From assembly GCA_014650415.1 (NCBI GenBank), contig BMUX01000026.1, positions 22,716-86,715 on the forward strand: a DNA stretch of 64,000 nucleotides, written 5' to 3'. The notes under the pieces were generated by a model, which saw only the letters and a list, made by a program, of their open reading frames with translations, had not been told where the DNA came from and did no database searches. Both the position numbers and the translations under genes were made by a program. Shown here in pieces: positions 8,196 to 16,280 of the stretch. Numbering within the stretch: position 1 is the stretch's first letter; each line of letters opens with the position of its first letter. Source of the DNA: Streptomyces spiroverticillatus. Lineage in GTDB: Bacteria > Actinomycetota > Actinomycetes > Streptomycetales > Streptomycetaceae.

Positions 8196-11100
8196 TCAGG
8201 CGGGCGCGGACGGGTCGGACGTTTCGGCGAGCCGTTCGCACAGCGCGTCGGCGAGCGCTTTCGCCGTCCCGTAGGACCACAGGAGCGTCGGCGACAGCCT
8301 GAGCCCGAACGAGGCCTCCAGCCGGTTGCGCAGTTCCAGGCCCATCAGGGAGTCCAGTCCGAGCTGCTTGAAGGGGACTTCGCCGGTGACCTGTTCCTCC
8401 GCCAGCCGCAGGACACGGCCCGCGAGCCTGCGGACCTCGCCCTCGGCGAGGGCCGGCCGCTCCTCGGGCCCGGCGGCCAGCAGCTGGGCGAGGAAGTCGC
8501 CGCCCTGGGGGGCGAGGCTCCCGGAGCGTGCGGCGGCGTGCAGCCGTTCCCAGCTGCCGAGCGCCGCGGTGTCGGGATAGGCGTCGAACCATTGGCGGAG
8601 CTGGAGGGGGACGTATCCGGTGACGGGCTCGTCCCGTTCCAGCATCCGTACGAGCGCGGGCCAGGCCTCGTCGGGGCTGAAGCCGCCCATGCCGCGCTCC
8701 TCCAGGCGGGCCCCGCGCCGGTCGTCGCTCGCGGCGAGCCCCACCTCGGTGAACGGGCCCCACTGGACGCTGAGCGCGGCCAGACCGCGTCGCCGCCGGG
8801 CTTCGGCGAAGGCGTCCAGGTAGGAGTTGGCCGCGGCGTAGGCGGCTTGACCGGCGTTGCCGACCAGGGCTGCCGCCGACGAGAAGAGGACGAAGAAGTC
8901 CAACGGATCGTCCGTCGTCGCCGCCTGGAGGTGGTGGGCGCCCGCCGTCTTCGGGGCGAGTACGCGCTCCACCTGGTCCGGTGTCAGGTTGCGTACGGTG
9001 GCGTCCTCCAGCAGTCCCGCCGCGTGCACCACGCCGCGCAGCGGGGGCAGTTCGCCGCGCACCGCGGCCAGGACGGCGGTCACGGACCGGGCGTCGGTGA
9101 GGTCGCAGCGTTCGGTGCGGACCAGGGTGCCGGTGGCGCGCAGTGCGCCGATCCGGGCGGCTGCGGCGGGGGTGGGCTCGGAGCGTCCGAGCAGGACGAG
9201 CGAGCCCGCGCCGTGCGCGGCAAGGAATTCGGCCAGGCTCAGTCCCAGCGCGCCGAGGCCGCCGCTGATCAGGTAGCTGCCGTCGGCACGGAACCGGCCG
9301 TCGGCCGTCGGCCGGGGGGTCACCGCGTCGACCGAGGAGGCGTCGACCAGGACCGTGCGCCGTCCCCGGGCGCCCTGGGCCGCGGTCTCGCGGAGGGCGT
9401 CGATCACGTCGGCCATGGGGCGGGTGTGGACGTCGAGCGGCTCCAGTTTGCCGTCCGCGACGAGTTCCCAGACGGCCTTCAGGGCGGACGCGAACCGGCG
9501 TCCCTGGTCCTCAAGGAGTCCGGGCAGTGCGACGGTGGACAGGGCGATGCCCCGGCTGAAGGCCTCGGCGCCCAGTGCTCGGCCGCCGGTCCCGCCGAAC
9601 GCGATGTAGCGGCCACCGGGGGCCAGGACGTCCAGCCGTCCGTCACCGGGCTGTCCGGAGGGGGGTGCGAGGACGAGGTCCACGCCCCGCCCGCCGGTCG
9701 CGGTGCGCACGGTCGCCGCCCAGTCGGCGTCCGTGGGTTCCACGACGGTCGTCTCCTGGCCGCTGCCGGCGGACGTGGCGATGATCCTGGCGCCCAGTAC
9801 GCGGGAGACCTGTTCGACCGCGGTCCGGGCCGCCACGCCCGGCGGAAGGTCGATCAGGACCGCTTCTCCGGCTTGCAGCCGTCCGAGGTCGGACAGGGCG
9901 TACCAGGCTGCGGCCATGGGCAGCGGCAGGGCGGCCGCCTCCGCGTCGCCGAGGGCGTCGGGAACCCGTACGGCATGGTCGGCGCGGACCGTGAGGTGGC
10001 TGGCGAGAGCGCCGACGGCGCAGGCCGCCACCCGGTCGCCGGGCGCGACGGAGGTCACGTCCGGGCCGACCGCGACGACCCGGCCCGCGCATCCGGTGCC
10101 CAGGGACAGCGGGCCGCTCCCGGGCTGCGGCGTGCCGAGGGCCCGGAAGGCGTCGCCGTGGTCCAGGGCGACCGCGGTGATCTCGATCTCGATCTCGCCC
10201 GGCTGCGGTGAACGCCGCACGAGCGGCAGGTACTCCACCGGCTGCCGGGCTCCCGGCCGCCGGGCGGCGGCCCGAAACGGCTGCCGTGGCGTGCGTACGG
10301 GGGGCAGCAGGAGCGCGGAGTCCGCGTCCGGGGCGCCGCGGGTGAGCCGGGCGGCGAGCCGGCGGCCGGACCGCAGCGCCACCTGGTCCTCCGCGGTGTC
10401 GGTGAGGAGTTCGGCGGCCCAGTCGGCCGGTCCGTCCGCGTCGGCGGGGTCGATGTCGACGATCCGGGCGCGCAGTTCGGCGTGCTCGCGGCGCAGTACG
10501 CGGGTGAACCCCCAGAAGAGGGCGGCACCCGGGTCGGGGGTGTCGGTGGGGACGGCCGCCTGGGCGCGGGTGGTGACCACGGTCAGCAGGGGCGGGGCGG
10601 GCGCGTCGGAGCAGGCGCGGGCGAGCCCGGCGAGCCGGGTGAGGGCACGGCGCTGGGCCGGCTCTTCCGCGTCGGCGTCCGGGGCGACGAAGACCACCCG
10701 GTCGGGGAGGTCCTCGGGGATCCGGTCCGTGCTGGTCCGGGTGACGCGCGTCCCGGCGGCGGTCAGGGCGTCGGCCAGCCGGCCGGCCGCGCTGTCCCCG
10801 CGCTCCCTCGCGTCGTCGGCGTCCGCTGTGCAGACCAGCCAGTGGCCGGTCGCCGCGGCCGCTTCGCGGTCGGCGGTCAGGTCGGCCCACTCGATACGGT
10901 GCAGTCGCTCGGCGTCGGTGTTCTCGCCGATGTCCCCGCCCGGCAGCGGGGACAGTTCCAGTCCCTCCATCACCAGCAGGGGCCTGTGGTCGCCGTCGAA
11001 GATCTGGAGGTCGAAGCGGCCTTCCTCGCGCCGTACGACGTGCGACCAGACGCGGGTGACGGGCTCCTGGGGGGCCTCCAGCAGTTCGACGCGGGCGACG

Positions 11101-14100
11101 GCGGTGGGGACCAGTGCTGTTCCCGGCGCGTGGGAGTCGCTGAGGGCGAGGGAGGCCTGGAGCGCCCCGTCCCAGAGGGCGGGGTGCAGGGCGCGCCCGC
11201 GGTTGCCCGCGCGCAGCCGGTCGGCCAGGACGACCTCGGCCAGTGCGCGTTCGCCCGCCGGGTCCGTGAACAGGGTCCGGATTCCGCGGAAGGCGGGACC
11301 GTAGGCGATGCCCCGTGCGGCCCACGTCCGGTAGAAGTCCTCGGTGTCGGCCGGTTCGTGGCCGGCGTGCCACTCGGGGAAGCCGGGGGCCGGGCGCGGG
11401 GCGGTGCGTCGGTCGGCGCGGACGGTGGCGTTGACTTCCCAGCCAGTGCGGTCCCCGGTCAGTGTCAGCAGCCGGAAGGTGCTGCCCGCTCCGGTGCCCC
11501 GCCATTCGGCGGTGAGGCGGGTGATGTCCTCGGTCAGCGCCACCTCCTTGCGGAAGCGGAGCTTCTCCCACCGGTGCACGCCGGGGCCGGGGAGCGCCTG
11601 TGCCGTGTTGACGGCCACGGCGAGCATGCCCGCGCCGGGCAGTACGGGGGTGCCGTGCACCTGGTGGTCGGCCAGCCAGGGCAGGCTGTTGAGGGAGAGT
11701 TCCAGGGGTGCGTGCCATGCGTCGTCGTCCCCGGCAGCGGGCAGCAGCGGGGCGTCGAAGCCGCGTGCCGCGCCGGAGCCCCGGGGGCGTTCGGCGGTCC
11801 AGTGGCGGTCGTCGCGCAGCGGGTATCCGGGCACGGGGGCGTCGGCGGTGCGGGGCAGGTCGCCGAACGGTTCGAGGCCTGCCACGTAGGCCCGGCCGAG
11901 GGCCTCGGCGAGGTCGGCGGCGCTGCCGTGGTGGCGGCGCATAGTGGTGAGGACCGCCGCCGCACCGCTCCGGTCGGCGACCAGTTGTTCGACGGCCGGG
12001 GCGAGGACGGCGTGCGGGCTGATCTCGACGACGTGGGTGATGCCCTCGTCGAGCAGTGCGCCCATGGCGTCCGCGAACTGCACGGGGCTGCGCAGGTTCT
12101 CCACCCAGTAGGCGCCGTCCATCTCGGGCCCGTCCAGGCGCTGTCGCCGTACGGTCGACATCAGGCCGATGTCGGCGTTGCGCGGGCGTACGGGTTCCAG
12201 CGCGGCGAGCAGGTCCTCGCGCAGGGGGTCCATCTGCGGGCTGTGCGAGGCGTAGTCGACGTTGACCAGGCGGCAGTAGACGTCCTCGGCGTCGAGGAGT
12301 TCCCGGAGCGTCAGCACGGCCTCCTTCTCACCGGAGAGCACGCAGGAGTGGGGGCCGTTGTGCACGGCGAGGGAAACGCTGTCCTCGAAGCCTTCGAGTG
12401 CGGCCAGCGCGGCCTCCCGGTCCAGGTCCACGGCCAGCATCCGCCCGAGTCCGGACGTGCGGCGGGCGATGGCGCTGCGCCGGGCCATGACCAGGGCGGC
12501 GTCCTCGTAGCTGAGGACTCCGGCGAGTGTCGCCGCGGTGATCTCGCCCTGGCTGTGGCCCAGGACGACGTCCGGCTCGACGCCCGAAGCCCGCCAGAGT
12601 TCGGCGAGACCCAGCGACATGGCCCACAGGGTGGGCTGGAGCATGTCGATCCGGGTCGTCCACGCGTCGTCGGCCTCGCCGGTGAAGATCTTCAGCAGGT
12701 CCCAGTCGGTGTGGGGGCGCAGGGCCTCGGCGCAGCGGGTGACGACGGAGGCGAACAGCGGGCTGTCGCGGAAGAGTTCGACGCCCATGCCGTGCCACTG
12801 GGAGCCCTGCCCGGGGAAGACGAAGGCGGTGCCGCCGCGGGGCACCGCGGTTCCGGTCGTGAGGCCGGGCGCGGTGGGTGCGGCGTCGGGTGCGGCGGCG
12901 AGGGCGAGCAGGCCGGTCCGTAACTGTTCGGGGCCCTCGGGGGCGACCAGGGCGGCGCGGTGGGGGAAGTGGTCGCGGCGGTGGGCGAGGACACCGGCCC
13001 GGGCGGTGATCTTCTCGGTGGTCTCCGGCACCGGGTCCGCCAGTTCCGCGGCGCGCAGACCGAGGGTGTGGGTGTCCTTGGCCGACAGGGGCAGCACGGC
13101 GGGCAGCCCGGTGCCGGGGAGGGTGCGCGGGGTCGGGTCCGCAGTGGTCTGGGGCGGGTTCGTGATAACCACGTGGGCGTTGGTGCCGCCCCAGCCGAAG
13201 GAGTTGACCCCGAGGTAGAGGGGGCCGGTCGCAGGCAGGGGGGTCGCCTCGCGCACCACCTTCACGTGGAGGTCGTCGAAGGCGATGGCCGGGTTGAGTT
13301 CGGCGGAGTGCAGGCTGGGGGGCACCGTGCGGTGCTTGAGCGCGAGCAGGATCTTGAAGAGGCCGGCCAGGCCCGCGCCGGCTTCGAGGTGCCCGATGTT
13401 CGTCTTCACCGAGCCGATGAGCAGCGGGTCGCCGGCGCGGTCGGCGCCGAGGACGCGTCCGATGGCGGTGGCCTCGATCGGGTCGCCGCGCCCGGTACCG
13501 GTGCCGTGTGCCTCGATGTACGCGGGTGCGCCCTGCGGCACGACTCCGCCTCCGTAGGCGCGGCGCAGCAGGTCTTCCTGGCCCTCGGGGCTCGGGGTCA
13601 CCAGGCTGTCGCCGCCGCCGTCGTTGTTGACGACGGTGTTGACGACCACGCCATGGATGCGGTCGCCGTCGGCGAGGGCGCGTTCCAGGGTCTTCACGAA
13701 GAGGGCGGCGACGCCCTCGCCGCGGACGAATCCGTTGGCCCGGGCGGAGAAGGCCTGGCACCGGCCGTCCGGCGAGAGCGCTCCGAAGTGGGTGAGTCCC
13801 ACGGTCACGTGCGGATCGAGCAGAAGGTTGGTGCCGCCGACGACCGCGGCGTCGATCTCGCCGTCGCGCAGGGCCTGGCAGGCGAGGTGCAGTGCCACGA
13901 GCGAGGAGGAGCACCCGGTCTCCACCGCCATGCTGGGGCCGCGGACCTTGAGGAAGTAGGAGAGACGGGCGGCGATCACGTCGAGCGCGTTGCCGACGAG
14001 GCTGTGCGGGGTGGGCTGCGCGTCACGTTCCCTGCGCAGGAGTTCGTAGTCGTGCCAGGAGGCGCCCACGTACACACCGGTGCGGGTGCCGGCGAGGGAG

Positions 14101-14438
14101 GCGGCCGGCTGGCCGGCGTCCTCGAGGGCGCGCCAGCCCACTTCCAGCATCAGGCGTTGCTGCGGGTCGATGGCCTCGGCCTCCCGGGGGGAGATGCCGA
14201 AGAATCCGGCGTCGAAGCGGTCCACGCCGTCCAGGAAGCCGCCGACCGCCTGTATTTCCCTCTCGGGGTCGAGCTGTGCCGTGCTGTCCCAACGCTCGAG
14301 GGGCACGGGAACGATACCGTCCCCGCCTTCCATCATCAGATTCCAAAGGCTCTCGACATCGGGCGCTCCCGGGAATTTTCCGGCCATTCCCACAATGGCT
14401 ACGAGGTCTCCCGGGGCACGTTCTGCATTCGCGTCCAT
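8196..14438 (-). CDS. Type I PKS, single fully reducing-type module KS-AT-DH-ER-KR-ACP
   Basis: 2,080 residues from ATG 14438, with an AAGAGG ribosome site. KS 13-430 (active C176 in ETGCSSS), AT about 535-850 (GHSQG around S629; YASH at 729-732, the methylmalonyl-CoA signature), DH about 915-1180 (H925xxxG929xxxxP934; D1090 and Q1094), ER about 1400-1695, KR about 1718-1900 (GGLGALG; LED motif, so B-type; Y1867), ACP S2030. The ER has lost the usual GGVGxAA nucleotide-binding loop: the corresponding stretch near 1530-1540 reads LPPGVAART, so ER function is doubtful. Codon 506 (12921-12923) is TTA, a bldA-dependent Leu codon. There is no TE and no obvious C-terminal docking helix. Expected role: one methylmalonate extension, reduced to an enoyl or alkyl stage depending on the ER. 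Confidence 0.96.
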   Translation of the reverse strand: MDANAERAPGDLVAIVGMAGKFPGAPDVESLWNLMMEGGDGIVPVPLERWDSTAQLDPEREIQAVGGFLDGVDRFDAGFFGISPREAEAIDPQQRLMLEVGWRALEDAGQPAASLAGTRTGVYVGASWHDYELLRRERDAQPTPHSLVGNALDVIAARLSYFLKVRGPSMAVETGCSSSLVALHLACQALRDGEIDAAVVGGTNLLLDPHVTVGLTHFGALSPDGRCQAFSARANGFVRGEGVAALFVKTLERALADGDRIHGVVVNTVVNNDGGGDSLVTPSPEGQEDLLRRAYGGGVVPQGAPAYIEAHGTGTGRGDPIEATAIGRVLGADRAGDPLLIGSVKTNIGHLEAGAGLAGLFKILLALKHRTVPPSLHSAELNPAIAFDDLHVKVVREATPLPATGPLYLGVNSFGWGGTNAHVVITNPPQTTADPTPRTLPGTGLPAVLPLSAKDTHTLGLRAAELADPVPETTEKITARAGVLAHRRDHFPHRAALVAPEGPEQLRTGLLALAAAPDAAPTAPGLTTGTAVPRGGTAFVFPGQGSQWHGMGVELFRDSPLFASVVTRCAEALRPHTDWDLLKIFTGEADDAWTTRIDMLQPTLWAMSLGLAELWRASGVEPDVVLGHSQGEITAATLAGVLSYEDAALVMARRSAIARRTSGLGRMLAVDLDREAALAALEGFEDSVSLAVHNGPHSCVLSGEKEAVLTLRELLDAEDVYCRLVNVDYASHSPQMDPLREDLLAALEPVRPRNADIGLMSTVRRQRLDGPEMDGAYWVENLRSPVQFADAMGALLDEGITHVVEISPHAVLAPAVEQLVADRSGAAAVLTTMRRHHGSAADLAEALGRAYVAGLEPFGDLPRTADAPVPGYPLRDDRHWTAERPRGSGAARGFDAPLLPAAGDDDAWHAPLELSLNSLPWLADHQVHGTPVLPGAGMLAVAVNTAQALPGPGVHRWEKLRFRKEVALTEDITRLTAEWRGTGAGSTFRLLTLTGDRTGWEVNATVRADRRTAPRPAPGFPEWHAGHEPADTEDFYRTWAARGIAYGPAFRGIRTLFTDPAGERALAEVVLADRLRAGNRGRALHPALWDGALQASLALSDSHAPGTALVPTAVARVELLEAPQEPVTRVWSHVVRREEGRFDLQIFDGDHRPLLVMEGLELSPLPGGDIGENTDAERLHRIEWADLTADREAAAATGHWLVCTADADDARERGDSAAGRLADALTAAGTRVTRTSTDRIPEDLPDRVVFVAPDADAEEPAQRRALTRLAGLARACSDAPAPPLLTVVTTRAQAAVPTDTPDPGAALFWGFTRVLRREHAELRARIVDIDPADADGPADWAAELLTDTAEDQVALRSGRRLAARLTRGAPDADSALLLPPVRTPRQPFRAAARRPGARQPVEYLPLVRRSPQPGEIEIEITAVALDHGDAFRALGTPQPGSGPLSLGTGCAGRVVAVGPDVTSVAPGDRVAACAVGALASHLTVRADHAVRVPDALGDAEAAALPLPMAAAWYALSDLGRLQAGEAVLIDLPPGVAARTAVEQVSRVLGARIIATSAGSGQETTVVEPTDADWAATVRTATGGRGVDLVLAPPSGQPGDGRLDVLAPGGRYIAFGGTGGRALGAEAFSRGIALSTVALPGLLEDQGRRFASALKAVWELVADGKLEPLDVHTRPMADVIDALRETAAQGARGRRTVLVDASSVDAVTPRPTADGRFRADGSYLISGGLGALGLSLAEFLAAHGAGSLVLLGRSEPTPAAAARIGALRATGTLVRTERCDLTDARSVTAVLAAVRGELPPLRGVVHAAGLLEDATVRNLTPDQVERVLAPKTAGAHHLQAATTDDPLDFFVLFSSAAALVGNAGQAAYAAANSYLDAFAEARRRRGLAALSVQWGPFTEVGLAASDDRRGARLEERGMGGFSPDEAWPALVRMLERDEPVTGYVPLQLRQWFDAYPDTAALGSWERLHAAARSGSLAPQGGDFLAQLLAAGPEERPALAEGEVRRLAGRVLRLAEEQVTGEVPFKQLGLDSLMGLELRNRLEASFGLRLSPTLLWSYGTAKALADALCERLAETSDPSAPA

Positions 14439-14504
14439 TCGTTGTCCTCTTGCCTAGAATCCGAATTCTGAAGTGACTCCACGAATTTATATCAACCTGG
14501 AAAG
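14439..14504 (-). promoter_or_regulatory. Probable promoter region of the PKS genes
   Basis: The spacer between the terminator hairpin and the PKS start holds the only AT-rich run nearby (TATAAAT on the minus strand, 14485-14491) and an AAGAGG ribosome site. A good -35 at standard spacing is not visible, so the promoter is inferred from position: the upstream transcript should stop at the hairpin, so the PKS needs its own start. Confidence 0.4.
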
Positions 14505-14538
14505 GGGGAACACCCCTGATTCTCCAGGGGTGTTCCCC
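14505..14538 (-). terminator. Hairpin terminator after halogenase operon
   Basis: A 14-bp perfect stem (GGGGAACACCCCTG at 14505-14518, complement at 14525-14538) with a six-base loop. It follows the stop codon of the 14577-16250 halogenase. There is no T tract, as is common in GC-rich actinomycetes. Confidence 0.75.
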
Positions 14539-14576
14539 GTGCGCCCCCTAGACGCCCGGGGGCCGCGCTCCTGGGG

Positions 14577-16250
14577 CTACTTGAAGTCCCGCAGGCGCGT
14601 CCTGACGAGCCCCTTACTGGCGTTGATCATGCGCGGTCCGATCTCGGGCGGCGCCTCCCGGCGCGACCAGACGGCATTCACCGCCATCTTGCCCGGACTC
14701 ATGGCGAAGCACCGCGTTCGCTCGTTCCCGAGCCGGAACGAAGGCGAGATGAAGTCGGCCTGCTCGATATGCCGGAGAATCTTTTTCGCCGCCTCCCCCG
14801 GCTCCATCTTTCCGTCCTCGACGGCTTCGCAGAGATCCCGGGTGAGAATTCCCATCTCATTGAATCCGGAACTGACCGGCAGCGGCGATCCGGGATGCTT
14901 GCTCTGTTCGAGGTCCAGGAACACCTGGGCGTCGCCCGTGGTGTCGTACCGGTAGTAGGCGTCCTCCAGCATCACGTTTCCGAGCATGGTGCCGAGCATC
15001 CAGGTCCGGTTGACCGCGTTCCACAGGTCGTAGTCGCGGAAGCCCACGAAAGAGCTGTAGACGAGGTTGTCGTGGAAGTCGAACAGCCCCTGCTGGAGGC
15101 TCTCCAGGTACGAGAAGCGCTCCAGCGACCAGTCGCCGTCGCGGGAGGCGGCGATCAGCCGCCAGCCGAGGGCGTTGACCAGTTCCATCGTGTTGGTCAG
15201 GCCGCGCGAGTAGAGCGCGTCGATGAACCCGGCGGCGTGCGAGGTGAGGCAGAAGCGCTCCCCCACGACCTGCTTGGCCGAGTACTGGAGCCGGCCGGTG
15301 GAGACCCACGGCCGGACCGCCTTGGCGCCCTGGAACTGCCAGGCGATCTCCGGGAACCGCTTCAGGAAGTCGTCGAACTCCTGCTCCGCCGTGGCCTCCC
15401 CCTTGGGGAACACGCGCGGGTCGAGGGTCAGGCCGACGCTGCACAGCGGATTGAGCGAGTCCTCGTGGTTGTCGAAGGGGATGACCCACAGCCAGCCGCC
15501 GTCGAAGACGTGGTGCAGGGTGCCGTTGTGCCACGGGTTGGGCTGCTTGTGCTTGCGGCCGTTGGGCGACTGGTCGTACGGGCGCACGCCGACCATGTGC
15601 GTGAAGAGGCTGCGCGAGTGGGTGCGTGCCCGGGTGGGCGTCTCCCGCAGGTCGAACTTCTCCGCCAGCGGGGAGCGGAAGCCGCTGCCGTCGACCACGT
15701 AGCTCGCGCGGAACTCCTTGCCCGCCTCGGTGCGCAGCACCGCGCCGGTGTCGGGGTCGATCTCGATGTCCGCGATGCGGGTGGCCAGTTGGGGTACGGC
15801 TCCGTACTTCACCGCGAGGTGGAAGAGGTAGGCGTCGATGTCCTGCCGGAACAGGTGCGTCTCGGTCCGCAGGAGCGAGGGGACGACCAGTTGGTTGACC
15901 TCCGCGGGATTCTGCGGCTGTCCCTCCCGGTGGTAGACGAAGCCGAAGTTCTGCTTCTGGCCGCAGTTGCGGGAGACTTCCTTGCGGATCCCCTTGAAGC
16001 TGGACAGGGCCTCCAGTTCGGGGACCTTGTAGCGGTCGGCGATCAGCCGGGTCATGCCCGAGGTGTAGGGAATGGTCGATTCACCGACGGCGAAGCGCGG
16101 GTGCGTGCCCGCGTCGAGCAGCAGGACCTTGACGCCGTTGCGGGCGAGTACCGCGCCCAGCATGCCGCCGGCCATTCCGCTGCCGAGTATCGCCACGTCG
16201 TACTGATCGCTCCGGGTGCTCTTCGAGTCCTTGCGCGGCAAGTCGCTCAC
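14577..16250 (-). CDS. FAD-dependent halogenase, tryptophan-halogenase-like (halogenase 1)
   Basis: 557 residues from GTG 16250 (GAGAG upstream). It has both flavin-halogenase fingerprints: the GSGMAGG dinucleotide fold at 23-29 and WLWVIP at 253-258, which separates halogenases from monooxygenases. K86 (SFKGIRK) sits where the catalytic lysine of this family forms the chloramine. It is longer than, and clearly different from, the second halogenase at 20377. Role: FADH2-driven chlorination (or bromination); the substrate could be free or carrier-bound and cannot be read from sequence. A separate flavin reductase is normally needed and none is seen in the window. It lies 30 bp downstream of the LAL regulator in the same operon and is closed by a hairpin. 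Confidence 0.88.
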   Translation of the reverse strand: MSDLPRKDSKSTRSDQYDVAILGSGMAGGMLGAVLARNGVKVLLLDAGTHPRFAVGESTIPYTSGMTRLIADRYKVPELEALSSFKGIRKEVSRNCGQKQNFGFVYHREGQPQNPAEVNQLVVPSLLRTETHLFRQDIDAYLFHLAVKYGAVPQLATRIADIEIDPDTGAVLRTEAGKEFRASYVVDGSGFRSPLAEKFDLRETPTRARTHSRSLFTHMVGVRPYDQSPNGRKHKQPNPWHNGTLHHVFDGGWLWVIPFDNHEDSLNPLCSVGLTLDPRVFPKGEATAEQEFDDFLKRFPEIAWQFQGAKAVRPWVSTGRLQYSAKQVVGERFCLTSHAAGFIDALYSRGLTNTMELVNALGWRLIAASRDGDWSLERFSYLESLQQGLFDFHDNLVYSSFVGFRDYDLWNAVNRTWMLGTMLGNVMLEDAYYRYDTTGDAQVFLDLEQSKHPGSPLPVSSGFNEMGILTRDLCEAVEDGKMEPGEAAKKILRHIEQADFISPSFRLGNERTRCFAMSPGKMAVNAVWSRREAPPEIGPRMINASKGLVRTRLRDFK

Positions 16251-16280
16251 CTGTCTCTCGTCGTTGTACGTGGTGCCTGC

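Noticed and set aside
2638..8274. Very long plus-strand open frame (1,878 codons) opposite the left PKS, and many similar long frames elsewhere
   Set aside because: Its protein is Gly/Val/Arg-rich with no domain motifs. The minus strand encodes a fully motif-supported PKS; such antisense frames are expected at this GC content.
14473..14955. Plus-strand frame across the terminator and halogenase 1 end
   Set aside because: It crosses a strong hairpin and lies antisense to halogenase motifs; no homology.
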